Shown here: in pieces, positions 50,001 through 58,777 of the stretch | Numbering within the stretch: the first letter of the stretch is position 1 | How the letters are laid out: every line of letters begins with the position of its first letter | From: Hymenobacter elongatus | GTDB taxonomy: Bacteria > Bacteroidota > Bacteroidia > Cytophagales > Hymenobacteraceae | Reading direction: 5' to 3' | Assembly: GCF_004745955.1 (NCBI RefSeq) | Contig: NZ_SRLD01000027.1 | Location: forward strand, 1-64,000 | DNA length: 64,000 nucleotides | The notes under the pieces: generated by a model | What the model was told of the DNA's origin: nothing | Seen by the model: only the letters and a program-made list of their open reading frames with translations | Databases searched by the model: none | Position numbers and translations under genes: made by a program

Positions 50001-52380
50001 ACTCTGCTACCCGCTTCGACGATTCAGTTGGATTATCGCTCGTTTCGGTGTCGGTGGCTACGGGAGATTCATGTAGGGTGTAGTCTCCGCAGGTATCGCT
50101 TAGTGCCAATAGCTCTGGCTTACTTTCGTAACGACCCAGCACCACTTCAGGGTAAAACGGATGGGTTAGCTCCTCACGCAGGTCTTTGAAAAATAACCGT
50201 CCGGCATCTCCAAACCGAACTTCTTCTTCTGTTAGATATGCTTTGACCAGGTCACGTACCCGACGGGCTTTCACATATAGGGAAACCATACGCAAGGGGT
50301 GCCAAGGCGTGATGATTTCGGTTGGGGCGTCGCCAGATACGGAAACAGAACCTATGCGCAGCAAGGGTTGCAACAGCAAAGTGCGGTTACGGTCGCCGAC
50401 AGCTTTTTCACAAACTGCCATTAGCAACTTGGCGTACCGTTCTCCCTGCTCGCGCAACGCTTCGGAGGCAAGGCCCTGTTGGATAAATCCTTCAATGGCG
50501 GCTGTATAGGCAGTTTTGAAGCTGCGCCACAACTCTTTAATTTTTTTTTCGGCGGCCGACGACACCAGCTCTTCGGCTAGTGCCAGCTTTAGGTTTGCTT
50601 CCCAGCGGGTGGCAAGATTGTTCGCGGCTTTGTAAGTGCCCACGAATGACCCACGGTTTTGACCAAATGCCGGAACTAGGGTGCGTACGTCGTTGATGTT
50701 TACCGATTGAAAGCGGCCTTTGGCGCTAACGGCTTCTCGCCACGCTGTGCATAACACCAATGGATGCTCTCGCAAGCGGCCCCAGTCCGCCGCAAACTCC
50801 CGAGTAACTTTTATGGGGTTGAACGCCCAGATTAGCTGGGTAGCGGATGCTGTGGAGCCACTGGCTTGGCCTTGGGTCACCGAGTCCATTTGCAGCTCCA
50901 GTGTAAACTTGAGTTGCAAAGCAGCTTTAGCCTCTGAACGGTTACGGGAGTACTTGGGGGATTTGCGCCATTCCTCCAGCAGGGCCGGAAAATTCAGCAG
51001 CTCGCCGACCTCCCATTCAACTCGACTGCCCAGCAACTCCCGCAATCCGTTGTAGCGCGTGGCAAAGTACAAGCCGGCCTCGGTATTGAGCTTTTTGAGG
51101 TCACCCTTGCTTTTAGCATCCAGACGAATTTTCAACCGGCGGTTGGTGCTATAGTCTTCAACCGTTAGGCGCTCCAGGCACAACGCTAAACCGGTTAAGA
51201 AGTCTTCGTTTTCGTGGGGCCGCCCGAAGGCAAACTTATCCCATCCCGCTTTTAGATGGCGATTTTCGCCAATTTGGTGCCGGTGAAGGTCGTAGAATAG
51301 ACGGTCTTCGTCCGTGGCCGTGGAGGGGTTGCGCTCAGCTAGTCCTTTCAGGTACTCACGCTCGTCGTTGGAGAGCAGGTCATCATCCTTGTCGTCGAAG
51401 AAATTTTGCGTGAGCTTACCCAGGTTGAGCTTCTCGCGACGCAAGCCATCGAAGAGAGGCCTAACTTGTTCCCATTCGATTTCTGCTAACGCCTTTGCAG
51501 CCTCATTCCACTGGCTATCAGATGCAATGAAGGCCTCAATTACCGGATAGTGATCCTCCAGCATCCCATCGCGAACTTTTGCAAAAGCAGCGCGCAGGTT
51601 AGCGGATGTAAGCAGCGTCTGGGCCGGCGTCTGTTTTCTCAGATAAGGAGCGCGTTTCTTGTGCGCGTCCAAGAAGAATAGCTTCCAGCGAGAAACGTGA
51701 CGGTGAAATTTTTCAGGAAGCCCGATGAATAAGCTTGTGTCGCGTGGCATGGCCAGCGCAGGCAAGGCGGCGCCCAGTGCCGTGAGCAGTGGAGCCCCAT
51801 CTTCTACCTCTCGTCGGGTGCGCAGTACATACTCGGCCACGTGGGGTAGGGAACGAATGCTAAGCTCCATCAGGGCCCGTAGCACACGGCTCCAAACTTC
51901 GGTTTGCTCGTCGGTTAGCTCCAGCCCGGTGGCAGCGACTTGTACCCAGAGTTCAGCTTGTGCCAGCAGGACGGCAGAGCCGATGGGCTCAATCAAGTTC
52001 AATGACTGAGCTTCGTCGTCCCCGGTGTTGGCCAGAAGCAGCGCGGGCCGAGCACAATCCGCGTTGCGCAGGTAGGTGGCACGCTGGTGGGTAAGAATTT
52101 TCTCCGGTAGGTTGTATTCTGCTACGTACGGCAGCAATTGCGCCTGTGGAAGCTGAATTTCCACCAAATCAACTAATTGCTCATTATCTAGAATAGCCCG
52201 GGCAATGGCGGCCATTTGCTCACCCTTCAGTTGGTCCAGGATGAAACGAGCGGTGCCCGTTTCCCCTTCACTGCCCTGAATGCGTTGGGCCAAATAGAGG
52301 GTAGCAACCTGCCCAATCAGGGTAGCAGTCGTAAGCGTAATCGCTTCCGACGGACCGTCGCTCAGTGTGCTCGTTTCCAT
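47059..52380 (-). CDS. DptH-like FtsK/HerA DNA translocase
   Basis: A 1773-residue protein, the last gene of the operon. The C-terminal FtsK/HerA motor has Walker A GTTGSGKS near 1545-1552, then MIIIDPKLGVDYFALEPLPH, Walker B VIWLIHDEFADW near 1646, and the FtsK signature AAQRPDANVMPMQLRTNLGN then AERLLGKGHLLAKL. The 1500-residue N-terminal part is helical with no named domain recognised; a Thr/Pro/Val-rich linker (about 1360-1400) separates it from an SpoIIIE/FtsK-type gamma-like module. Size, C-terminal motor and position after the DptF/G-like genes match DptH of phosphorothioation-dependent restriction. Assignment by motif and context, not by search. Confidence 0.75.
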   Translation of the reverse strand: METSTLSDGPSEAITLTTATLIGQVATLYLAQRIQGSEGETGTARFILDQLKGEQMAAIARAILDNEQLVDLVEIQLPQAQLLPYVAEYNLPEKILTHQRATYLRNADCARPALLLANTGDDEAQSLNLIEPIGSAVLLAQAELWVQVAATGLELTDEQTEVWSRVLRALMELSIRSLPHVAEYVLRTRREVEDGAPLLTALGAALPALAMPRDTSLFIGLPEKFHRHVSRWKLFFLDAHKKRAPYLRKQTPAQTLLTSANLRAAFAKVRDGMLEDHYPVIEAFIASDSQWNEAAKALAEIEWEQVRPLFDGLRREKLNLGKLTQNFFDDKDDDLLSNDEREYLKGLAERNPSTATDEDRLFYDLHRHQIGENRHLKAGWDKFAFGRPHENEDFLTGLALCLERLTVEDYSTNRRLKIRLDAKSKGDLKKLNTEAGLYFATRYNGLRELLGSRVEWEVGELLNFPALLEEWRKSPKYSRNRSEAKAALQLKFTLELQMDSVTQGQASGSTASATQLIWAFNPIKVTREFAADWGRLREHPLVLCTAWREAVSAKGRFQSVNINDVRTLVPAFGQNRGSFVGTYKAANNLATRWEANLKLALAEELVSSAAEKKIKELWRSFKTAYTAAIEGFIQQGLASEALREQGERYAKLLMAVCEKAVGDRNRTLLLQPLLRIGSVSVSGDAPTEIITPWHPLRMVSLYVKARRVRDLVKAYLTEEEVRFGDAGRLFFKDLREELTHPFYPEVVLGRYESKPELLALSDTCGDYTLHESPVATDTETSDNPTESSKRVAELVARYLALQPHESANLSVVLYDCDSARLPQAVVDRIGAMHEEEEDVRCQIVLRHHDPKKLHPLYERIVEASDSDPDAYSTSEATRDFMARLRIGISADQAPAPNEHEGPPNDIVFLQDVIARHATVDWYKENAHVVPLMELVPAHWSRRRPAPTGDMKSVVYLCCPAQAEEGWAYLTAITTFVKGNWDQDTTKRLLPARQLDFQDQKMSHIFDETHNLGHWVVNYDELLDRRQLVDRKVRVIRYKQSSTQGRSLIVSSTASLGLLQSMVQRRIASLDLGLDKLAQQNLTERFIAEANKISGDIVLRAARRGRSASELMGVVLSCFLIRQEMHTYLGGEKGHFGWYFLDDYAEWLGQREEQLADILMLSPSRGEDGELRLTIIVGEAKFIDRGGLIAGARTSRNQLRDTLKRINEALFGAPARLDRSLWLARLSDLILDGVQFPAGAGINLADWRLAIRQGKCHISVRGYSHVFISGPENESNDADFSQITEADNAYQEVFSLDQVRELVHCYRTDQNPMPVRAANGDASIWASQTFVQPAAGATSVTVAALAGGTDASIPGDVTSPPMPVPNPTSVPVAVVNAPTDSPSAPPVDARWAYLAIEQLLPQSDQVKPEALADLEWLNATALRTKAALQGFNLHAKLQQSKLTPNAALLTFQGNANLTVDQVVKRQVEFKTTYGLSVVSVRPESGAISLAIERPHRQVVRLEDIWSRWYPESTHGNQTLAIAIREDNGEILTLSPQRNAPHTLIAGTTGSGKSVLVQNIILCIAATNTPAQAQMIIIDPKLGVDYFALEPLPHIKGGSIIVEQEQALVELLALVDEMEARYKLFREARAANITAYNKKIVEEKRLPVIWLIHDEFADWMQVDEYKQQVTSVVSRLGVKARAAGIYLVFAAQRPDANVMPMQLRTNLGNRLILKVDSEGTSEIALSQKGAERLLGKGHLLAKLEGEPDLIFGQVPFIQEEVIDQLVSMTNTPTSE

Positions 52381-52392
52381 GATGCGTACTAA

Positions 52393-53982
52393 TTATGCGT
52401 GGCCCTGCGATGACTGGCCGTTGGGATTAATCACGTAGGCGCAGCCGTCCGATAAGCGGCGTAAGAGGCCCAAACTATTTAAGCGCGATTCTAAGCGTGC
52501 AGCATTCGCTGCGAAGGGTTTTGGGTCATATTCCTCTTCTGCAATCACTAAGGAAGCTTCCCGCTCACTGAAGACGAGCCCGTAGCGGGAGTAAAGGACT
52601 TGGAAGAATTCCTTGAGTTCCATGCGATGAGGCACGTTGGCGAAAATCAAGGTTTTAAGTAAGCCATCCGTAGGGGCGTAGCGGTATTTGTTGGTGCCGC
52701 GCCGGGACACTAGGCCGATCAAACGCCCCAAAGTGCGGTGTACTTCCCCAGCATGTTGCTGGTGGCGAACCTGCGCCTTTTCCCGCAGATAATCCAGTAG
52801 TTCATCCGGGTCATGACTGCGGTCGTAATCGGCCGCATCGTCCCACCAAATCTCTTTTTGAAGGACTTGCTGACAGCCGTCAAATACATCCGCAGGGGTA
52901 AGCAGTTGCAGTGCTTGCTGCCAGGCATCAGACTGCTGGATGCGGGTAATATATGCTTGAACTGCGTCGCCGGAGAGTCCGTTGTTCTCTTGGAAATTGA
53001 TGATGGATACTTCCCGAACCAGCGTCTTTTTAGGCGCTACTACCTCACACAGAAAAGTGAGCGGCTCGGCTTTCCCCGTCCACTCAGCGGCTACATGCAG
53101 CTGATATAACAGCACGTGAAAAGCGCCCAGGGTTACTAAGTGATTGAGAACATCAAAGTTGGGCAGCCCCAGCTGGAAGAGGTTAAGCCAGTCCTGCCCC
53201 AGCGCGTCGAAGCACGGATGCTGCTTATAGGGTAGATAGCTGTGCTTACGCTCTTCATCGCCTTTTTCCGGCTCGCGCTCCAGCACGGTCAGCAGCTGAT
53301 TCCATTCGTTGTCACCTTTCAGAAAGTCGTGCAGGTAAGGCCGCAATGAATCTGCGGCAGCGCTGCGGCACAACATCAGGTAGAGCAACTCCCCGGTGCG
53401 GGTGAAGTTGTTGAAATCCCGGTCCCCTTTTAGATCCTGATCCTCATAGATGGCATTGGCTCCAAAGGGAAAGAGAAAGCGGGATGTCCACCGCTTGTTG
53501 CTCTCGCTTTCAACCGAAGCGTCCCGAAGCATGCCCACTAAAAAGGCGAAATCGCTGAAGCGTTCGAAGCGGCCTTTCAAGTAAGAGAAGTCGGTATCGG
53601 TAACGTGCATAGCGTTTTCCTTCATCCAATCTAGCCACTTGTTCCAAGTTGTATTAGAATCCAGCTTCTCGTCTTCCAAGCTTTTGATCAGCTCGTTGTT
53701 CCAGAGAATATTGCGCAGGCGCATGCGGCGGCGCGGCTGATACACCAAAGCCGGATAAGAATCCGGTTCCTGTAGTAAGCTGCCCTCCCGGAAAAAATAC
53801 TCCGCGACAGTTAAGCACTCCAGGAACATAAGCCACGGAGTTTGTGGATACACCCGGTGCCCCCAGATCTGTTCATCCAGCCAGAATAGCATGCGGGTAT
53901 AGTGCCCTTTGGGCGGTCGGGCAACCAGCAAGTCGGAATCGGAGAGGAAAGGTAGGGGCATAGGCATTAACATCAGAGGCAT
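52393..53982 (-). CDS. DptG-like protein
   Basis: A 529-residue soluble protein between the DptF-like ATPase and the DptH-like motor. I recognise no catalytic motif. It has aromatic-rich helices (LFWLDEQIWGHRVYPQTPWL, VFDGCQQVLQKEIWWDDAAD) and a C-terminal winged-helix-like region (EFFQVLYSRYGLVFSEREAS, RLNSLGLLRRLSDGCAYVIN). The call rests on size and gene order. The repeated Met/Leu/Pro N-terminus (MPLMLMPMPLPF) offers several in-frame ATG starts, so the true start may be up to 7 codons downstream. It lies 38 bp after the ATPase gene and 12 bp before the motor gene. Confidence 0.6.
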   Translation of the reverse strand: MPLMLMPMPLPFLSDSDLLVARPPKGHYTRMLFWLDEQIWGHRVYPQTPWLMFLECLTVAEYFFREGSLLQEPDSYPALVYQPRRRMRLRNILWNNELIKSLEDEKLDSNTTWNKWLDWMKENAMHVTDTDFSYLKGRFERFSDFAFLVGMLRDASVESESNKRWTSRFLFPFGANAIYEDQDLKGDRDFNNFTRTGELLYLMLCRSAAADSLRPYLHDFLKGDNEWNQLLTVLEREPEKGDEERKHSYLPYKQHPCFDALGQDWLNLFQLGLPNFDVLNHLVTLGAFHVLLYQLHVAAEWTGKAEPLTFLCEVVAPKKTLVREVSIINFQENNGLSGDAVQAYITRIQQSDAWQQALQLLTPADVFDGCQQVLQKEIWWDDAADYDRSHDPDELLDYLREKAQVRHQQHAGEVHRTLGRLIGLVSRRGTNKYRYAPTDGLLKTLIFANVPHRMELKEFFQVLYSRYGLVFSEREASLVIAEEEYDPKPFAANAARLESRLNSLGLLRRLSDGCAYVINPNGQSSQGHA

Positions 53983-54020
53983 AATGCCCCATATTAAAAG
54001 GGCCGAAGGGTAGTAAAATT

Positions 54021-55937
54021 CTAGGTAGTGGCAGGCAAATTCAGCTGGATAGTGCGGTGCTCTGGGTTGCCGTTTTCGTCCAGACGTAGCCGCTGAAAGC
54101 TGAGAATGAATTCATCGCCTTCAACCGCTTCAGCTTTGCGGCGCTTTTTGAGTGCCGTGAGCAGCCGGCTCTTAAACGAAAGAACGTCCTCGTAGCATTC
54201 CTTCGAAAAGCTGCTAGGAAGTGCGCCTTCAGCCACGCGAGAAAGGAACTCGTAGCGCACTAAATTCAAGGGAAATACCTCACTAATTTGCTCGCTTAGG
54301 GTAACCTGCAGTGCGGGCTTATTACCATGCCAGACAATTTCCACCCGCTCCCCTTTGCTGGGCACCACGGAGATGGAGTCCTCGTAAATGCGGGATACTT
54401 TAGCCCCTGTGGACTGTAAACTCGTGCCCAGACATAGCTTACGGTCATCATTGATGAGCATTCCTACGATGACCCGGTTCAAGCCACGCACCAGACGGCT
54501 AACTATATGCCGGTCCACACGCCCTTTTATGGTGGGATGAACGGTGCGCACTACTTTCTCCAAGTATTCGCCCGCAAAACGGAAGACCGTCAAGTCCCAC
54601 AGGTGCAGGTCAGCGGCTTCGTTGGCAGGTATTTTAAAGAACAGGGCGCGTCGCTGCACGACCAGCATCTCCAGAAAACGGCTGTTGCTCAGGTCCTCGT
54701 CGGCCGACTCGACGTAGTCGCTTTGGGCCTTGCGGTAACTGGCGTCTGCTCCGTAGAAGGTGTCGCTGCCCAGGTATTGGTCGTAATATGGCTGGAGCGC
54801 CTCATCGGCTTCCCCAAAGATTAGAATGGAGTCGATGCGGTTAGTCGTCTCATGACCTAGCCGGAAGCGGTCCAAGTAGTTGAAAACGCCGATGCTTTCC
54901 CGGCGGCTCTCGCGCAGATTACCGCCAATTAGGTTATTATAGATGCTGGCCTTGGCCACAGAGCCCTCAGCAATGATGCGGGTTACATCTGCAGGTACCA
55001 TTATATGGTCTTTGCACGTGTTCCCCGAGTGACCCAATACGGCGTTTACCAGCAAGGCTAGAATCTCCCGGATCGGAATATGCAAATCGTTATAGTCACA
55101 TAGTTCCAGGAGGTCACGCAAGCGCTGCTGGAGCAGTGGAGTTTGCAGTAATTCGTAGTTGCGGCGGATGGGTGATTGAGGACCAAAGGCCATGGACTCA
55201 CCATTCTCGCCCTCAAAGCAAAGCTTCCACCCCGGATGGCTTAGGAAGGCGTCCACGGCAAAGTCAAAGAGTTGCGCTGAAGAACCGCGTGACAGGTTGA
55301 AAAACCGAAGGGCCACGCCGGGTTGATCCTCCTGGTCTTCCACTAAAAGCTGCTCAAATAAAATCCGAGCCTGACTAACGGCGGGCGAATCAGGTAGTCG
55401 CCGCCAGGTTTCAATCAGCTGGCCATCGTTGGCGGCGATGAGGAAGTAGTCTGATGTCTGGGCCGAGTACAGGCTACTAGAAAACTGCTCCAACAAGTTT
55501 CTGGCTTCTGGCTCCCACTCGGCTCCTTGAGGCGGAACCCAGGCGCTCAAATCCCTAATCACGTGCAACGTGGCGCCTGTAGGAAGTGATAAGTTGATAT
55601 AAGGATTATTGGAAGCCCACACGGCTGCTTCACCTTGCAGGTGGTCCCAGATTTTGCTGCACAGGTGAGTCTTTCCGTCACCAGCTGTACCAGTCAAAAT
55701 AACGGATACTAGCGATTCACCGGTCAGGCATGATAGCACTTCCGCGAAACGGGGGTGAGGAAACAATATTGGCGCGACACCGGCACGCTTGGCAGCGCGT
55801 CCGGTATGCTCCTCAAAAGCAGAATCGTTGGCTGGAATGGGGCCGTATTTGCGTACGAAGCGAACCCAGTTGGTCGCTGCATCCTTGAGTCGACCTGCGG
55901 TTGGCAGGCTTGTTTCACTGGTATCTGGATGGGCCAC
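54021..55937 (-). CDS. DptF-like P-loop ATPase
   Basis: A 638-residue ATPase. Walker A GTAGDGKT sits at 83-90 in LTGTAGDGKTHLCSKIWDHL. HVIRDLSAWVPPQG and YFLIAANDGQLIETWRRLPD (with the N-D-G Walker B-like strand) follow, consistent with a STAND/AAA fold. The C-terminal half is helical and then beta-rich (GERVEIVWHGNKPALQVTLS). Size and order match DptF. DptF is thought to load or regulate the restriction complex that acts on unmodified DNA in phosphorothioation systems. It begins 24 bp after the PAPS-reductase-like gene. Confidence 0.7.
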   Translation of the reverse strand: MAHPDTSETSLPTAGRLKDAATNWVRFVRKYGPIPANDSAFEEHTGRAAKRAGVAPILFPHPRFAEVLSCLTGESLVSVILTGTAGDGKTHLCSKIWDHLQGEAAVWASNNPYINLSLPTGATLHVIRDLSAWVPPQGAEWEPEARNLLEQFSSSLYSAQTSDYFLIAANDGQLIETWRRLPDSPAVSQARILFEQLLVEDQEDQPGVALRFFNLSRGSSAQLFDFAVDAFLSHPGWKLCFEGENGESMAFGPQSPIRRNYELLQTPLLQQRLRDLLELCDYNDLHIPIREILALLVNAVLGHSGNTCKDHIMVPADVTRIIAEGSVAKASIYNNLIGGNLRESRRESIGVFNYLDRFRLGHETTNRIDSILIFGEADEALQPYYDQYLGSDTFYGADASYRKAQSDYVESADEDLSNSRFLEMLVVQRRALFFKIPANEAADLHLWDLTVFRFAGEYLEKVVRTVHPTIKGRVDRHIVSRLVRGLNRVIVGMLINDDRKLCLGTSLQSTGAKVSRIYEDSISVVPSKGERVEIVWHGNKPALQVTLSEQISEVFPLNLVRYEFLSRVAEGALPSSFSKECYEDVLSFKSRLLTALKKRRKAEAVEGDEFILSFQRLRLDENGNPEHRTIQLNLPATT

Positions 55938-55961
55938 GTCGATGGAGAATAGGATGAGAAA

Positions 55962-56795
55962 CTATAGCTGGCAAATCAAGCATCCTGTTTTCTCCTCATA
56001 ATCATCTACTCCCCCCAAAATATTCAACAAGGTTTTGTTGGGTGCATTACGACGTGCGCGCTCCTGAGCTGCTGCGTGCTCCCGACGAATCTGTTCCATG
56101 CGAGCCGGCTTCTCGAGCTCGGCCAAAGGCTCATTTCCACACCAGTAAAACGTCGTAGTTGCGTTTTTGCCTGGCTTCTCATAGGCTTTAGCCTGCTCGA
56201 ACAAATCAGGATGTGCTCCTTTTAGCCGCACCCACTCTATTTTCTGTTGGTAAAAGCAGAAGAAGCACCCAGAGCGGGTGCGCCCCCACTCCGTATAAGG
56301 AGGCATCCCCAAGCCTGACTCTTCCAGGATACGCTCGATGTCTGCCTTAACCAGCCCGTCTTCTATGAAAGGGTATACAGGTACAATGTTAGGCTTGTGA
56401 CTAATATAGCCAGACCGGTTTTCATCGGCTCGTAGCCCAACGTAATTGAAGCAGTAGGCATCGCCGATGAAACGCTCGAATGGGACGAGCTTCATCATTC
56501 TGGTACACCAGCGGCGGTGGCTGGAGGGCAACATGCCTCCGTATATCTTGAGCAGCTGGTCAAAGCCGATAAAGTCTCCATTTTCGACTGTGCTCTTGTG
56601 AATCGGTTTCCCAAGCAAAGCCTCCAGGCGGTCTAGGTAAGCCAGAGTCTCGGGCAACTCCTTACCGGTATCGTGGAAAACGTATTCCATATCCGGTATC
56701 CGGTCACGCATGTAGTAAGCCAGCGCGGCACTGTCTTTCCCGCCCGAAAGGCTTAGAATATGTCGGGGCTGCTGGTCGGTTAGATTAGTTTTCAT
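55962..56795 (-). CDS. PAPS reductase/DndC-superfamily protein
   Basis: A 277-residue protein from ATG 56795, which overlaps the preceding stop; an ATG 27 bp upstream lies deeper in the preceding gene. The PP-loop motif SGGKDS at 17-22 is the ATP-pyrophosphatase signature of PAPS reductases. C97 in RRWCTRMMKLVP, the pair C177-x-x-C180 in GCFFCFYQQK, and a C-terminal CLICQL give candidate Fe-S or disulfide ligands. It is shorter than DndC (about 500 residues). It might activate sulfur for DNA or nucleotide modification, or sense a nucleotide (inference). No DndA, DndD or DndE is in the window. Confidence 0.78.
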   Translation of the reverse strand: MKTNLTDQQPRHILSLSGGKDSAALAYYMRDRIPDMEYVFHDTGKELPETLAYLDRLEALLGKPIHKSTVENGDFIGFDQLLKIYGGMLPSSHRRWCTRMMKLVPFERFIGDAYCFNYVGLRADENRSGYISHKPNIVPVYPFIEDGLVKADIERILEESGLGMPPYTEWGRTRSGCFFCFYQQKIEWVRLKGAHPDLFEQAKAYEKPGKNATTTFYWCGNEPLAELEKPARMEQIRREHAAAQERARRNAPNKTLLNILGGVDDYEEKTGCLICQL

Positions 56796-58770
56796 TTGGC
56801 GGAAGGAGGATACCAGGGTCACTAGGCACCTCTATTGATGCGTAGCCGTTGGTGATAATATTAATAACGAATTGAGGCTGTGCTGGGAATGAGCTTGTTG
56901 CCGTATCGATGGTTAGTCCGATAAGATTTTGGAGTAAATGGGGGGACGCTTTGGTGGTAGATGGAAAGGTAAACCCAGGCTTATCGAAAAACCAATCATC
57001 GAACTTACTGAGCAGGGTATCTATGTTGGCAAGTGTTTTTCTCAAATAAGTACTGGTGTGGACACCGTTAAGAGCCGCCTTTTCGTCATTTAATGCTCGC
57101 TGTTTGGCTAGCAACGCCTCTTTGAAGTCCAGTGCAAAATGGAGCGTGAGGCGTGCCAGCTTATTCCCCTCCCGAGTAACAGGTAAGAAGGCATATTCGG
57201 TACTTAAAGCTAGAAACTTACTGACTGAATCATCTTCGTTTCGGAATAATACTTCCAAAGCAATGCCTTGAGTGAAAGGTGGGGAGACCGGCATTCCTAC
57301 ACGAGTCAAAGAAGCCGAGAAAGCTTGTTGAATCTCTAACGCAAAGGGCAGGCGTAAACGGAAGTGCCGCTCTAATGCTCCTTTTTTCTGCCACTCTGTA
57401 AAATTGTTGTGGGCAACCGTCTCCACCTGCTTTACATTCCACTTGATTCGGTATTGCTTGTCCTCAAAGGAGAAGAAATCCGTTTTCTGCTCTTTGCCAA
57501 CGGGAGCTTTATCGAATGGCGTAAGTATTCCGCGAACTAGGAAAATGCTTCGGTCTGCATTCTTTTCGTCGGGGCGTTCCAAGTCACATTGCGCATTCAG
57601 AACCATCCAGACTTCCGTGGCCCCTGGCTTTGTGAATAAATCACCCAGATGCAGGTAAGGTAGCTTTGCCAGTTGACCATTGCCAGTTCCCTCCAGAGGA
57701 TGCAGCTCAATGGGGCCCAGTCCTTCTTCAAACAAGGCACTCATATAGATATCAGACACCTTGGGAGAAGGAAGGCGGTGATGCAAGGGCGGCTTTTCTG
57801 AAAACACTTTATCAATGATGGCCTGTTGAGCCCTCAAATCCGCATTGCGCAGCAATAAGTTTGCCCAGTGGGTCCCGTACAACCAGGCTAGGTAATCACC
57901 TAGAGGCTGCGCTTCATCGCGTAGGGCAGAGTTCTGGATGAAGACATAATCTTCGATTCGCAGCGTCTGTACCTCCTTTTCAAACTCACGTAAGGCACTT
58001 CTAGCAGCCTTGGTAAGCGTTTGAATGTACTCTTGCAGCACGTGGTTGCTCGCAAACTCTTGGGTATATGCTCGAATCAGTAGCGAGAACTTATGCTGGT
58101 CACGCAATTGCTCTTTCGGCGAAAATCGAAACACCCCTTCCAGCATGCCCGCTTCCTCCTGAAACCGGTCAATCAGAGTCGCAACACCTGGTTCGGAGGA
58201 CATCAGGATAGTAACTGGCTTATGACCTTTGGGGCACTTGTTATAAATTTCACGTGCCTTTGCTCTGGCATTGGCCACGGCGGCGTCACCGGGTTGAATT
58301 CCTAAGTTGTAGTCAATGAATATGTAGACGAACTCACCGCTTGTGAAGATGCTAGGGTCTTCAACCTGGGAGTTGATTCGACTAACCTCCAAGTCGGAAC
58401 CTTCTAGGTTCCGGCAAATTGATTCCAGTTCGTTCAACTTGCCCACCTTATCAGCAAACAAATGAGCATCTACCAATTCACTCAACTTGGCGTTAGTCTG
58501 CCGGTGTTTCCACAGTTCCTGCAGGAACTCTAAAAAACCAATTGGCGGGTCTTCGCCTGCTTGAACATCCGGCAAAGTCAAATTCATCTCTGCAACAAGT
58601 TGCTCGAACGCTTCATGCTCGTTAGCAATTTGATAGAATTCCAGATACTGAACCACGCTGATTTCCCCAGCTTCTACATCGTCAAATGCATCATCAATGA
58701 TGGCAGCTTTCCGCTTTGGAGCAGCTGCAAGCGAAGTTATAACATCGATAGCGGGTAGGGGTGGCAGCAT
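56785..58770 (-). CDS. Receiver-like response protein with large C-terminal domain
   Basis: A 661-residue protein from ATG 58770, 7 bp after the kinase stop; a longer upstream frame lies inside the kinase gene. The N-terminal 220 residues have all response-regulator signature residues in order: acidic pair D26/D27 in AAIIDDAFDD, phospho-acceptor D153 in YIFIDYNLG, Ser191/192 in ILMSSEPG and K219 in FRFSPKE. An extra helical block of about 100 residues separates the first two motifs. The remaining 440 residues are unrecognised, with possible beta-rich segments (VWMVLNAQCDLERPDEKNAD). It should be phosphorylated by the adjacent kinase. Confidence 0.72.
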   Translation of the reverse strand: MLPPLPAIDVITSLAAAPKRKAAIIDDAFDDVEAGEISVVQYLEFYQIANEHEAFEQLVAEMNLTLPDVQAGEDPPIGFLEFLQELWKHRQTNAKLSELVDAHLFADKVGKLNELESICRNLEGSDLEVSRINSQVEDPSIFTSGEFVYIFIDYNLGIQPGDAAVANARAKAREIYNKCPKGHKPVTILMSSEPGVATLIDRFQEEAGMLEGVFRFSPKEQLRDQHKFSLLIRAYTQEFASNHVLQEYIQTLTKAARSALREFEKEVQTLRIEDYVFIQNSALRDEAQPLGDYLAWLYGTHWANLLLRNADLRAQQAIIDKVFSEKPPLHHRLPSPKVSDIYMSALFEEGLGPIELHPLEGTGNGQLAKLPYLHLGDLFTKPGATEVWMVLNAQCDLERPDEKNADRSIFLVRGILTPFDKAPVGKEQKTDFFSFEDKQYRIKWNVKQVETVAHNNFTEWQKKGALERHFRLRLPFALEIQQAFSASLTRVGMPVSPPFTQGIALEVLFRNEDDSVSKFLALSTEYAFLPVTREGNKLARLTLHFALDFKEALLAKQRALNDEKAALNGVHTSTYLRKTLANIDTLLSKFDDWFFDKPGFTFPSTTKASPHLLQNLIGLTIDTATSSFPAQPQFVINIITNGYASIEVPSDPGILLPPNEN

Positions 58771-58777
58771 AGAACAG

